A program made the translations under genes and the position numbers. Shown in pieces: positions 23,690-35,827 of a DNA stretch of 64,000 nt. Numbering within the stretch: position 1 is the first letter of the stretch; every line of letters starts with the position of its first letter. A model generated the notes under the pieces. That model was not told the DNA's origin and did not search any database. It saw only the letters and a program-made list of their open reading frames with translations. The DNA comes from Sorex araneus (Eukaryota > Chordata > Mammalia > Eulipotyphla > Soricidae). Location of the stretch: assembly GCF_027595985.1 (NCBI RefSeq), contig NC_073306.1, positions 160,840,651 to 160,904,650 of the forward strand, given 5' to 3'.

Positions 23690-24159
23690 CTTCAGTCCTT
23701 TTTCCTCCCTCCTTCCTCCCTCCTTATGCCTCTCCCTCTTTCCCTCCCTCCCTCCCTCCCTCCCTCCCTCCCTCCCTCCTTTCCTCCCTCCCTCCCTCCC
23801 TCCCTTCCTTCCTTCCTTCCTTCCTTCCTTTCTTCCTTCCTTCCTTCCTTCCTTCCTTCCTTCCTTCCTTCCTTCCTTCCTTCCTCCCTCCCTCCCTCCC
23901 TTCCTCCCTTCCTTTCTTCCTTCCTTCCTTCCTTCCTTCCTTCCTTCCTTCCTCCCTCCCTCCCTCCCTCCCTCCCTCCCTCCCTCCCTCCCTCCCTTCC
24001 TTCCTTCCTTCCTTCCTTCCTTCCTTCCTTCCTTCCTTCCTTCCTTCCTTCCTTCCTCCCTTCCTTCCTTTCTCTTTCTCTCTTTCTTTATCTGTTGTTC
24101 CTTCCTTCCTTTCTTTTTTCTTTCTCTTTATTTTCTTTCTTTCCCTCTTTCCCTCCCTG

Positions 24160-24257
<98 letters not shown>

Positions 24258-24297
24258 CTCTCTCTCTCTTTCTTCCTTCCTTTCATTCTTTCTTTTG
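23690..24297. repeat. 600 bp polypyrimidine tract at the inverted-duplication axis
   Basis: The plus strand is almost only C and T: CCCT and CCTT units, then CTTT units from about 24150. Long reading frames here are repeats of Leu, Pro, Ser and Phe and are not genes. Mirror symmetry favours triplex structures. Confidence 0.95.
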
Positions 24298-24461
24298 TGA
24301 AGCAATATAGTTTTTATTGAAAGAAATTGACTGAGAGACGCGTGAGGGGAGAGATAGAGAGGAACCTGTGCTCAAGAGAGAACACAAGTTTTATCAGACT
24401 GGTAAAGAGCAGAAATACTTGTTCAAGAGAGAGATGGGTTTGAAAGAGCAAGGATTCTCTT

Positions 24462-24620
24462 TCTTTTTTGGTTTTGAAGCCACATCTGGTATGCTCAGGG
24501 CTTAGCCTGGCGCGCAGTCAGGAATAACTCTGGCGGTGCTCCGGGACGGTCTGGGATGGGGGTGGATGGAGCCCAGGCCGGCACCCACAAGCCCTTTCCC
24601 ACGACACTGTCTCCCCAGCC
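24462..24620 (-). mobile_element. SOR SINE, diverged, just right of the axis tract
   Basis: It runs from ttttttggttttgaagccac to acactgtctccccagcccc. Confidence 0.7.
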
Positions 24621-25309
24621 CCTCAAGGCTTCTTTGTCTTTCTTGATTTCTTTTTCTTTTTGTAGCCTATCACTTTTTGGTCATAACATTTATGCTCATG
24701 TTAAGTTGAAAATTTAGGTAAATATCCCAAAAGTTGCTCATTAACGATGTATCTTCAAACATTTATTAAAGATAATAGATATTTTGGTTTCTTCTTTTCC
24801 CACAGTTTCCATTTTTCTTTTTCTTTTTTTGCTGGGAAGCTAATAGCACTGCCGAGATAAGTGATATTTCTCTATTCTCAATTTGAAAGACGGTGAATCC
24901 TTGCGGTGGTAACCTGAGTCTGTCTTGCTTCTGATTTACGGGCAATGCTCCCGGGTCCCCACTTTTAAGTAGAGGTTGATTGCCGTGCCGGTGCGTTGCT
25001 AGGTGTTGAGGTAGGTGCTTCTTGTCCTGAACAGAATTTTTCCTTCAAATCAACATTATTCCTTAAAATAAATTAGACACGGAGATTGGAGCACATCAAG
25101 CCCTTTCCCATGTGGACGTTAAGAAGACAGACATGGATGTAGATTCAGACAGACACTGATGTGGATTCTATGAGAGGAGACGTGTGTGCAGATCCACGGC
25201 GTGGCTGTCAGGAGGTGTCATTTGGTGTCTTCTATGCGCTCTGCCCACTGACTAGCGTTTCTGTGTTTTCTCATTCACTGGACAAACCCAGGAGGGCGGT
25301 GAGGTGGGG

Positions 25310-25610
25310 GTTCACGGGAATGGGAAAGTCTCTCCTCAGGTTTCCCCAGTAAGTGCAGAAACAGTATCATCAGCTGAGAATGAGGAAGAGGGCTCGAGGG
25401 TTCCCACTCACTGGCTCCACCAAGACCTCCCAGGGCTGGCCGCCTGCCCAGGAGATGCCCGCAGCCTTCCCAGCCCAGCTGCTGCGGGAAGCTCAGACAG
25501 TTATCTGGTGGACATCCCCCCGGCCGATGTGGGGTCAGTGGGGTGCCTGCTTATTCCCAGCTAATCTCCCCCATGTCTGCCATGTGTGCTCCCTGATAGC
25601 AGACAATATG
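25310..25610. repeat. Inverted-duplication block J, right arm
   Basis: It is the partner of 20615-20890. It ends next to a (GA)n run at 25620-25720. Confidence 0.65.
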
Positions 25611-25618
25611 GGGAGGAC

Positions 25619-25627
25619 AGAGAGAGA

Positions 25628-25667
<40 letters not shown>

Positions 25668-25722
25668 GAGAGAGCGAGAAAGAGTGAGAGAGAGACAGAG
25701 AGACAGAGAGAGACAGAGAGTA
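25619..25722. repeat. (GA)n, imperfect
   Basis: GAGA-rich run with interruptions, next to block J of the inverted duplication. Confidence 0.95.
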
Positions 25723-25874
25723 CCAGGAAATTGGTTCAAGGGCTGGACCCCATGCTTTGCATGTGAGAGTCCTATGGCTGACCCTGAGTACTGCACAAAA
25801 AGTGGTCCCTGACCACTGCCAGATGTGGCCCCACAAACAAAATAGAACAATGTAAAGTCAAATTAAATAAGGAG

Positions 25875-26088
25875 AAGCCACAGAGGCGGGGTGGGGGTGG
25901 GAGGACAGGATTGGAGGGTGGGAGGGATACTGGGTTCATTGGTGGTGGAGAATGGACACTGGTGGAGGGGTGGGTTCTTGAACATTGTATGAGGGAAACA
26001 CAAGCACGAAGATGGGTAAGTTTGTAACCGTACCCTCACGGTGACTCACTAATTAAAAAAATAAATTAATTTTAAAAATAAACTAATT

Positions 26089-26129
<41 letters not shown>

Positions 26130-26130
26130 G
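25875..26130 (+). mobile_element. L1 3' end with (AAAT)n tail
   Basis: It has the same L1 3' UTR ending as at 14,260 (ccctcacggtgactcacta), followed by an AAAT/AAATA tail that has expanded into a short tandem repeat. Confidence 0.7.
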
Positions 26131-26525
26131 GAGAAGCCACCAAAAAGTGCCACGGACGCTTCAAAGCTAGTGAAGACAGACTCATGGGGTCATCCTGCTG
26201 TCATTCAACACTTCCCAGGCCCGAGCACGTGTTTTGTACACGGGGCCTAGGTTTGGACCCTGGTGCCCCATGGTTTCCCAGCACTGCTGGGAGTGACTTC
26301 CAAAGCACTGCCGGGTATGGCTCCCCTGGAAAGGAAAACAAAGCATAGCACTAACCGAGCCACTGACTCATTGGGGTATCAGTTGGCGACAGGCACCCTC
26401 ACCCTGGTTAGAGAGATTCTTTAAAAACAAATCATAATAAAACAAAAAGAAAAAAAAAACTTGTTCATGGGAAAACAAAATTACTAAAAGTAAATGCACT
26501 GGCATTGTTGGTAATACTACCCTTT

Positions 26526-27702
26526 TTTTTTCTCTCTCTCTCTTTTTTTTTTAATTAGTGAATCACCGTGATGTACAGTTACAAACTTATGAACTTTCAT
26601 GTTTGCATTCGGTTTACATCCCTCCACCAGTGCCCATTCTCCCCCACCAATGTTCCCAGTATCCCTCCCACCACCCCCACCCCAACCCCCACCACCCCGA
26701 CCTACCTCTGCGGCAGGGCATTACTTTTTGTTCTCTCTCCTGTTGGGTTTGTAGTTTGCAACAGAGGTATTGAGTGGCCATCATGTTCGGTCTATAGTCC
26801 ACTTTTGTACGCGGCTTTTAACCAGAGTGGGTCCTCCCAAAACTCTCTACTTGGTGTTCCCTTCTCTATCTCAGCATGTGAGGCCACTTTCCAAGCTGTG
26901 GGGCAGACCTCCTGTTTCTTATCTCTACTACTCCTGGGTGTTAGTGTCCCATTCTGCTACTTTATATTCCACATATGAGTGCGATATTTTTATGTCTGTC
27001 TCTTTCTTTCTGACTCATTTCACACAACATGCTACTTTCCATGTTGATCCACTTATATGCAAATTTCATGACTTCCTCTTTTCTAACATAGTTGCATAGT
27101 ATTCCATTGTGTAGATGTATCAAAGTTTCTTTAATCAGTCATCTGTTTTGGGGCACTCCATTTTTTTTCCCAGATTTTGGCTATTGTAAACAGTGCTGCA
27201 ATGAACATACAAATGCAGATATCATTTCTACTGTACCTTTTTGCCTCTCCAGGATATATTCCCAGGAGTGGTATTGCTGGGTCAAATGGGAGCTCAATTT
27301 CTAATTTTCCAAGAATCGTCCATATTGTTTTCCAAAAGGGCTGAACTAGTCAGCATTCCCACCAGCAGTGAAGAAGAGTCCCTTTCTCCCCACATCTACA
27401 CCAACACAGGTTGCTTTGGTTTTTTTGGATGTGGGCCAGTCTCTGTGGTGTGAGATGGTATCTCATTGTTGTTTTGATTTGCATCTCCCTGATGATTAGT
27501 GATGTCGAGCATTTTCTCATGTGCCTCTCAGCCATTCGGATTTCTTCTTTGGGGAAGTTTTTGTTCATTTCATCACCCCATTTTTTGATCGAGTTGGTAG
27601 TTTTCTTCTTGTGGAGTTCAACCAGTGCCTTGTATATCCTTGATATCAACCCCTTATCGGATGGGTATTGGGTGAATATCCTTTCCCATTCTGTAGACTG
27701 TC
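26526..27702 (-). mobile_element. 5'-truncated L1 with target-site duplication
   Basis: The minus strand carries the C-terminal part of L1 ORF2 ([16 protein letters not shown] and on to TLLHCWWEC at 27649-27350), then the 3' UTR and an A-rich tail (T-rich on the plus strand at 26523-26552). The 12 bp repeat atactaccctttt-type (ATACTACCCTTT) flanks it at 26514-26525 and 27703-27714. It is absent from the other arm as far as I can see. Confidence 0.9.
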
Positions 27703-27879
27703 ATACTACCCTTTCTGCAACGGAGTTTCACTACTTCCTCTATCACTGTAGATTTCTTAGACAATAGAAATATTCAGGAGCCAGGGGAAAAAAACCTTTC
27801 TTCTTCCTTTTATCCTTCTCTTTATATGGTCCTCCCAAGGGGTACTCAAGAGGTCCAGGGGCCAGCCCTGTTGGTGATT

Positions 27880-28718
27880 CTTTTCTTTTTTTTTTTTAAA
27901 TTAGCGAATCCCTGTGAGGTACAGTTATAGACTTACAGACTTTTGTGCTTGCATTTCAGTCATACAATAATCGAGTATCCATCCTTCCACTAGTGCCCAT
28001 TCTCCACCACCAATGGTCCCAGCACCCCTCCCACCACCCCTGCCCCGTCCTCCCCCCACCCCACCCCACCTCTGTGGTGGGGCATTCCCTTTTGCTCTCT
28101 CTCTCCTTTTGAGTGTTGTGGTTTGCAGTAGAGGTATAAGTGGCTATCATGTTCGGTCCATAGTCTACTTTCAGCCCACATCTCCCATCCCAAACGGGCC
28201 CTCCTAGCACCCTTTACTTGGTGGTCCCTTCTCTATCTGAGGTGACTTTTCCCCCAGCATGTGACACTGGCTTCTAAGCTGTGGAGTAATCCTCCTGGTA
28301 CTTATCTCTACTGTTCTTGGGTGTTAGTCTCCCATTCTGTCACTTTATATTCCACAGATGAGTGCAATCTTTCTATGTCTATCCCTCTCTTTCTGATTCA
28401 TTTCACTTAACATGATACTTTCCATGTAGATCCACCTATAGGCAAATTCCATGACTTCATCTTTTCTAACATCTGCATAGTATTCCATTGTGTAGATGTA
28501 CCAAAATTTCTTTAACCGGTCATCTGTTCTCGGGCACTCAAGTTTTTTCCAGATTCTGGCTATTGTAAATAGTGCTGCAATGAACATATAAGTGCAGATG
28601 TCATTTCTACTATACTTATTCGCATCTCCAGGATATATTCCCAGAAGTGGCATTGCTGGGTCAAATGGGAGCTCAATTTCTAATTTTTTGAGAAGTGTTC
28701 ATACTATTTTCCAAAAGA
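27880..28718 (-). mobile_element. Second 5'-truncated L1 with target-site duplication
   Basis: It is an L1 3' end in the same orientation as its neighbour, with remnants of the ORF2 C-terminal region (28653-28345) and a T-run at 27880-27898. The 16 bp repeat AGCCCTGTTGGTGATT flanks it at 27864-27879 and 28719-28734. Confidence 0.9.
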
Positions 28719-28989
28719 AGCCCTGTTGGTGATTTTTGAGCAACTGGGCCGGTGGCTTCATGCAAGAACCCAAGGATGATGCATTGCTGCCCAGGGCCTG
28801 CAGTTCTGGGGATAACTGGGCCACCCTTGGGGGCGGGGGGTTGGGAGTCTCCAGGGCTACTTGAGGGGTCATGTGGCTCCAGGAGTCAGACCCAAGTTGG
28901 CTGCATTCCAGACATGAGCCCTGATGTCTGTATTATCTCCCAGCCCCTAGGGTTTTTGTTTTTCAGTTTTGTTTTGTGTTTCTGTTCAG

Positions 28990-29310
28990 AAACAGGATGT
29001 GATGGGGTTTGCAAAGGAAGCTCATGAATGCCAGCATTTCCCATTGCCCTCTGGGGCTCCGGCACTGCAGGTGAAGTCAGGGGGCGAAGGAGCCTGGGGT
29101 GGGTGGGGTGGGTGGGGAGGATCCACCCAGCAATCCTGTTTGGACGGAGTCTCTGTGTCAACATGAAGACCCTCGGCCTGAGGTCTCCGGCGTGCTGCCC
29201 CTGAACATGGCGTAGAGATAGTGGTGGCACTGGGCTTTGTCAGAGCAAAGGCTTCAGGGGGGCACAGGCCGACTGGACACGAGGGCCTGCTGAGAGGGAA
29301 GCGTGGACAC
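28990..29310. repeat. Inverted-duplication block I, right arm
   Basis: It is the reverse-complement partner of 19780-20060. Similarity extends patchily to 29365-29400, which pairs with about 19345-19375. It lies about 6.5 kb upstream of the right promoter. Confidence 0.75.
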
Positions 29311-29602
29311 GGCTCACTGCGGAACGGGCCTCAGCGAGTACCAGGGCCTGGGTAAGGAAGGAGGATCCCGGGCAGCTTCTGGAAAGAAGTGACATTTGGC
29401 CCAAGTTATACAGATAAACATCTGGAAGATAGAAACAAAGAAAAAAATTTGAAGCATAGTTATCTGGTCCTGTTTAGACAAGAAAACTCAAAAAGGCTGC
29501 TAAGGAATTATGAATATGTCTTGGATATTTAGAATGATCGTTATCGGGAGGTCGTTCCATGAGGAGGAATATGTGTATCAGATTTAAAACATTGACCAAG
29601 GG

Positions 29603-29782
29603 CTACTGGAGAGATAGTCCAGTGAGTAGGGCGCTTGCCTTGCACATAATTGACCTGAGTTTAATTCCCAGCATTCCCTATGTTCCCCCGAGCTTGTCAG
29701 GAGTGATCCCTGAGTGCAGAGCCAGGAGGAAGCCCTGAGTACTGCCCAGTGTGGTCCCCGAACCATAAAATAGAGAATAAAA
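29603..29782 (+). mobile_element. SOR SINE
   Basis: The head is ggctactggagagatagtcc, the B box gagtttaattcc, and the tail AATAAAA. Confidence 0.78.
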
Positions 29783-29989
29783 CATTGTTCACACATGGCT
29801 GAAATGCCAGCTCAGACCAAATCTATTTAAGGTTTGCTATGCTAGTGATCATGGGCAACTTTTATGGGAGAGCAGGTAAAGACTCAAGCCAGCTGGTGCC
29901 AAAGGATTCACACTAGAGAACCGAGGTGCAAGTCAGATCCTGGCCTTTCCCCACACCTGCCCCCAAACCTGAACTGTTTTAGATTTGGG

Positions 29990-30252
29990 GTCACAGTCAT
30001 GGTAATAAGGGCCTACTCCTGACTTTAAGCTCAGGGATCACTCCTTGTGGTGCTCCAGGGACCATATATGGTGTCAGGGATCAAACCCAGGCACAGTATG
30101 CAAGGCCAGTGTCTTATCCTCTATGCTCGCTCTCTGCACCAGGAATTTCTCTTGGCTGGCTCAGGGGACCATATGGGGTGCCAGGGAATCGAACCCTGGT
30201 TCACCAAATGCAAGGCAAATGCCCTGACAACTATAACAGCACTTCAGCCTCT
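29990..30252 (-). mobile_element. Two adjacent SOR SINEs
   Basis: One reverse copy spans about 29990-30125 and a second about 30138-30252, the latter with the clearer head (gccctgacaactataacagc). Confidence 0.65.
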
Positions 30253-30606
30253 GCATTAGTTCTCTGGCTTTTAGTTTTAACCTTTTAATGCTGAATGTCC
30301 ATAGAAAAAATGTACGATACCAGAATTCACCAGCATATGTCATTCCATTCACAGCCTGGTTTGGGGGTTTCACACAAGTGCAATAAAGAATATGGATGCT
30401 ATTGGTGCCACTGAAATCAAGCACATTCTGTGTGTGAGAAGAGTCCATCCATTTAGTTTCAGTAAAAAGAAATGAATCATTTGCTTTCTACACTGCAATT
30501 GCATTTGACTAAGAACATGGCCGTTCCACGATATGAGTGTCGAGTGTGCCTCTGATGAGCGTTTCATTGGAGTGGGAATTTGCCAGTTTATATTTTGTTT
30601 AATTGG

Positions 30607-30763
30607 GCCTAGAGCAATAGTACAGGGGGTAGGGCATTTGCCTTGCACACAGCCTGGCATCCTATATAGTCCCCCAAGCACCTCCGGGAGTAATTTCTGA
30701 GTGCAGAGCCAGCAGTAACCCCTGAACACCGCCAGGTATGACCCAAAAAGCCAAAAAAAGAAA
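30607..30763 (+). mobile_element. SOR SINE with internal deletion
   Basis: The B-box region is missing: cacacagcctggcatcctat joins the head directly to the body. A weaker plus copy follows at about 30920-31068. Confidence 0.75.
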
Positions 30764-31221
30764 ATTGTTCCATTAATGTAAATGGACAATGAGGTGTGGT
30801 GCTTTGTGTATGTCTTAGTGCATCTCTAGGTAAACACTTGTGTTCGTTTGTTAGTTGTGGTGGCCGTGCTAAGCGGTATTGGGGTGACCCTGCTGCAGTA
30901 CCAGGGAAAGAACCCAGGACCAACTCTGGAGAGACAGTACAAGGAATAAAATGTTTTCCTTGGATGTGACTAACCTTGACTTATCACAGGCACCGCCAGG
31001 GGTCACTCCTGAGCATAGACCAGGCCTGGTCCCTGGGCACTGCAGGGCGTGGCCCAACACTGTGCCCCACCCAAACCCTAATACTAGTACCCAGCCAGGA
31101 CCCCCACACGTAAGGTCTATACGTTACCACTTGGGCCTTATCCCAGACTATCTGGACCTGATGTGCACCTCTCTCTTGCAGATATGCCTGGAATATTCCT
31201 ACAAGCACGGGTCTTAAATCT

Positions 31222-31720
31222 CAATGAGATTTGATTTGCATTTCATCTCTTCTTTTACTTTTTCTTTTTCTCCTCTTCCTTCTACTTCCTCTCCTCCTCT
31301 TCCTCCTCTTCCTTTTTTCTTATCATACCTGGTGGTGCTCAGGATGAAGGATGACACCTGGCTCTGTGCTCAGGGGTTACTCATGGCAGTGCTCAGGGGG
31401 GCTGCATGGGGTGCTGGGGGTCAAACCCTCCCTGCTGTACTATGGCTCTGGCTTCCTGTCTTGCATTTCTATCCATGATGATGTTGTGCTCCTTTTCATG
31501 TATTTATTGATAGTCATTTGAGCATCTTTTCCAGTCCCTCAACCTTTTTTCCTTGGGATTTGGTTTCTTTTTGAAACACGGTCATTCTTTACAAATTTAA
31601 AAATGGGTTCGTGGCCTCTTGTATGTTTTCCTGCTCACTCCACTCTAATTTGCCTTTCTGCATTCTTAATGGTCCTTTGAGCTAAGTCATGCACCAGTAT
31701 CCAATTTAGGAAGCCTTTCT
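31222..31720 (-). mobile_element. Old L1 fragment split by a SINE
   Basis: L1-like sequence (tgagatttgatttgcatttc, then atgatgttgtgctccttttc) is interrupted at 31245-31460 by a minus-oriented SINE. TTGCATTTC at 31236-31244 and 31461-31469 is the target-site repeat. Confidence 0.6.
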
Positions 31721-32204
31721 TGGGCTAAGAATGTGAACTTGCCTTGCACATCAGAGGCTTGGATTCAAATTCCAGTGCCACAAGATCCCTCAAGCACTAC
31801 CAGGGCCAACCACTGAGAACTAAGGCTGGAGTAACCCCAGGATTGCTGGGTAAAGCTAAAATCTTCCCCCTCTACTCCCTGCTCCATAAAGAGCTGTCTT
31901 TCTGTGCCCTGAGTTCACAGACATTTGCCACGTTGCTTCTAAAGATCCTGTAGCTTTGCTTCTGACATGCAGATGGTGTGTGTGCGTGGCGGGGGAGTGG
32001 GGTAGAAGGTCAAAGCTCGCTTGCCGGCATTTACTCTCTACACAGACCACCTCTGCCTGCTGCCACGCACTGAGCTTCCTGTTCTGAGTTTTGATTTCAT
32101 GCCACTCCTCATACATGAAATCCCCATGAAAGGGAATAAAGCAACCAGCAACACTATGACTCTTTGCTAACCCTGTAGGTGACATTCAGAACTGCTGAAG
32201 CTCC

Positions 32205-32428
32205 TTTTTGTTGTTGTTATTGTTGGCATTTTTGGTTTGTTTTATTTTGAGGCCACACCCGACAGCGCTCCAGGCTTACTCCTGGCTCTGAGCTCAGGGA
32301 TCATTCCTGGGCACTATATGTGGTGCCGAGGAGGATCGAACCCAGGTCAGCCACATACAAGCTGTACATGCTGTACATGCATGTACATGCATGTACATGC
32401 TCTACAAGCTGTACTATCGCTCTGGCCC
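32205..32428 (-). mobile_element. SOR SINE with internal short repeat
   Basis: The element is complete, but a gtacatgcat-type repeat (about 32355-32405) has expanded in its head. Confidence 0.75.
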
Positions 32429-33577
32429 CAGGAACTGCTTTTATTTAACCTTTGTATCCGCTAGTCCCTTGACTTTGGGAGAGCCAGGATTTCCCCAGGA
32501 CCCATTGGCCGCCGCCCATGTCTAGCTCACAGTGTCATAAAGATTACTCAGCTTATGCATGCAAAGCTCTCGCACCGCAAACACGAGGCCCTGAGAGCGA
32601 CCTCAAGAGTTAAAACCCGGGCTTTGCTCTCAGAGCTGTGGGATCAACCCCCCAGCTTATGAAGGTCCCTGCAGCACTGCTGAGTGTGAGCCCAGAACCA
32701 AAGCCACAAAACCAAGCAAAACCTGAGAGTACTGGAGTGATAAGTATGTTATCAGCAGCAAGAAGATCCTTATCTGTCATTTAACATGTATTTATGGCCA
32801 AGCCCTAACCTGAAAGGACATAAAAAAATCAAATATCTCCATTTGGATATCAGTGATCCTCATTTATCAGTGGGTGTGACGAGCGGTGCCGCCTGGTCCC
32901 ATGGAATGACTCTAAGCTGGGCGCTGGGACTGCAGACCCTGGCTGACGTCCTGGGCTCGGCGGGGCATGGGGACACTCAGTGCTCTGTGGCTTCAAGCGA
33001 GCTGGAGCAGGGCCCCTGGGTGAACTGGGAATTCACCCAAACGTTGCCATGGAATCTAGCCAGTTCCACTTCTTAGGGCCAGTGAGACACTGACAAAAAG
33101 GTTGTGTCATGCAAGTGGGCGAGAGCCATGTGTAAAGGGAGGCTGCTCCTTTAGTGTAGGACACCCGCAGACACTGAGGTTGAGATTTGGGTCATCACCA
33201 TCAAATAATCCAATGGCATCATCAGGCCAGACAAAGGGATACTTTGCTGCTCCTTGTAAAATGCACAGTATATTGACAGGGCCCAGTAATTAATTAAGGA
33301 CACAGCGTAGTTCCCTAAAAAAGTGCACATCGCTTCATTTCAAAAAATTTATTGAGACAGAGGCCAGCCTTCAATGAGTCATAATCTTTTCAACACAGAC
33401 CTTGAGTGGTTTTTGTTTTGGTTTTTATGGCACGTTCTGGAACCTGCAATAAAGCGCAAAGAATATGACAAGATATGCCTGTAATAAATGTCGCAAGTCT
33501 TCTGTAAGTGAGATGGAATGAAGATAGACAAATACTCTTCTCTAATGCTCTCCCTTTAAGAAATATTCTAAAGTTGG

Positions 33578-33722
33578 AAAGATAACCAGAGTTAAGGTGC
33601 TTGCCTTGTATGCGGCCATCTTAGGTTCAATTCATACATGGTTCATACATGATTCCCTGAGCATTGCCAGGAGTGACCCTGAAATCCAAAGTAGTAGCCA
33701 CTGGCACTGGCAATATGACCCA
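33578..33722 (+). mobile_element. SOR SINE, diverged
   Basis: The head is ggaaagataaccagagttaa, and the body is partly duplicated at catacatg. Confidence 0.6.
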
Positions 33723-33739
33723 ACATCCCCTCAAAGAGA

Positions 33740-34070
33740 GGGCGGGGGGAGAAGAACAAAAAGAAATATTTTTTTCAAACCATCATGACCCCCAAATGGT
33801 CTTTTTCTCTTTTCTTTTTTTATTCCTCTTTTTCCACACGGTCTTCCTAACACAGAAGATTGTAGCCCCAAATTAGAATCAAACACGCTTGCTCTTCCAC
33901 CGTGCTCTCTTGCTTGCCTCTGTTTCTCTCCACTTGCTCTTTCAAGCTCATGTCCCCTCTTGAACACATATTTCTTTCCTCCTCTTCCCCTTCAAATATT
34001 TCTAAGCAAGTTTTGTTCAATAAAACTATTTGGCTTCAGTGAAAAAAAAAAAAGAAAAAGAAAAGAATCG
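33740..34070 (+). other. Possible retroposed or LTR-type 3' end
   Basis: AATAAA at 34019-34024 is followed 16 bases later by an A-rich tract (34041-34066), as at the end of a retroposed transcript. The upstream part is CT-rich and has no reading frame I recognise. The source is unknown. Confidence 0.3.
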
Positions 34071-35795
34071 AACCAACAGCCTCGCTGCTCTATTAGCGAG
34101 AGCCAGACAAATCAAAGGCGAAGGTCTCCCGACGGAAGCAGCGTTCCACTGGTCTAATGGGGTAGGAAAAGAAAAACTCATTCTTTCTACGGCCCTGAAA
34201 CCCGGGCCCATGTGGTGTCATTGGGAGGAGGAGCAAGGCCCGTGACAAGGACTGGGGCTTTGCTCCTAGCAGCCCCAGGGACTGGGGGAGGCTTACTGGG
34301 GCGACTGTGCAGGTGAGGCCGGCCCTGGCGAACCCCCTGTTCACTCAGGATTCCACCCACGCGGGTCTGGCCCCACCAGACACTCTGTGGGAAGGAGCCG
34401 TGGAGCACTGTCTTGGGCTGACTCTTCCAGCCGTCCCCACACCCTCAGCCCTCCTCCCTCGTGTCAGAGCCACTGGGCACATGTAGCTCTTGGTGTCCAT
34501 GCTCATACCATGTCCGGGCTTGTGGGCTCTGTGATGCCTCTGAGGCCTTGGGGAGCCCCTGCAGGCACACACTCCCCCCAGGACACACACATCAGCGGCC
34601 CAGGGGCAAACCTGCTGCTTGCCGCATTCTGGATGCTTCTCTCAGGCCGGGGCCCCTGCCCGCGCCCTCTGACCGGGACCACCCTGCCCACTGAGAGCAG
34701 AGAGAGACAGCCTGGCCCCGCAGAGCAGGTGCGTGAGTCTGTGCCCGGAGGAGCCGGAGCCGGCGCTGCGGGTTCCTGGAAGCAGCTTCTCCTGCTGCGG
34801 GTGCTGGAGGGAGTGCTGGGTTGGGCAGGCGGCCAGCCGTCCTGACCAGGCGTCCACCCTTCCTACTGGGCAGCTGGCAGACAGCTCAGCCCGGCCGGGT
34901 GCGCCTAGAAAGCCGGGCTGCGAGGGCCAGGGGCGGGCCAGGACCAGGGCTGGGTGGGAACTGACTGTATCCTGGGGCCTTCGGAATGGGGAGGGGGCTC
35001 AGCGGTGAGGGGTGTCTCTGCCTGGGTGCAGACGAAGTTCAGAGCCAGTCAGCACGGCCTGGCTCAGCCCTAGCCGGCGCACCGTGAGGACGGCCTGGGT
35101 GTCCCCCAGCCTCACCACCACCGCCAGGCACCCCGGGTATGTCTCTGGTGGCACCTGGAACTCGAAGCCGGCCAAGTCTGGTTGTCCGTATCTGGAGTGT
35201 CACCGGCCTGGCCCCGGGCCCTCTTGTCCTGAGGCTGAGGCTGGAGACAGACAGACACAGCTGCCTGGCGGCTGCGGCTACACACCTCAAGGGGCACCCA
35301 GCAGGGATGAGGAGGGGTGAGGGCGGCATGGTGCCGAGGCCGGAAGCCACTCGGGCGGAGGTGTGGGAAGCAGGTCTCAGGTTGTCAGAAGCCCCTTCCC
35401 CTGGCTGCCCCCGACCTGCAGCCAAGGGTCTGAACTGTGCGCAAGCCAGGCTGTGGGATGGGGGGCAGACACCCCCCGGGGCTGAGGGGGCCGCACCGGC
35501 CCGGCTTGATCGGGAAGCTGTTGCTGTTGCTGGCGGCTCTTCTCTGGTATTCCACCTGCAGGAGCTTGCAAGGCCCCAGGCACACCCTCCTGCTGGGTTT
35601 CGGCGGGAGCCAGAAGTCAGGAGCACCTATGGGCCCCAGGTCCTTCTCTCTGCCGCTGGGCTGGCCCCTGTCCACCCTAGTGGATGATGAGCTCATCCTG
35701 GGGACATTTCCCATTGGCTGGAATGTCCGAGGGACCAGGACGGCAGTCGCCTCAGGCCCCCCCGGTGTGTCTCTCCTTCTGCAGCCCTCTAGCCC
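34070..35795. other. GC-rich upstream region of right copy
   Basis: It is dense in G and C and nearly SINE-free up to the TATA-like box. Open frames on both strands overlap each other and show no family resemblance. It may hold regulatory elements; none is proven. Confidence 0.4.
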
Positions 35796-35803
35796 CATAT
35801 ATC
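35796..35803 (+). promoter_or_regulatory. TATA-like box of right-hand SLC34A2 promoter
   Basis: The sequence catatatc lies 55 bases before the exon 1 donor. Its counterpart in the other copy lies at almost the same distance (51 bases). An ATTGG (reverse CCAAT) motif occurs further upstream, near 35,713. Promoter activity is inferred from position and from conservation between the copies. Confidence 0.5.
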
Positions 35804-35827
35804 CCCCGGTCGCGGTGGCTACCACCT

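Noticed and set aside
23555..24310. Open frames of 190-250 codons on both strands
   Set aside because: They are read from the polypyrimidine tract as Leu/Pro/Ser/Phe or Lys/Glu/Arg/Gly repeats, with no family resemblance.
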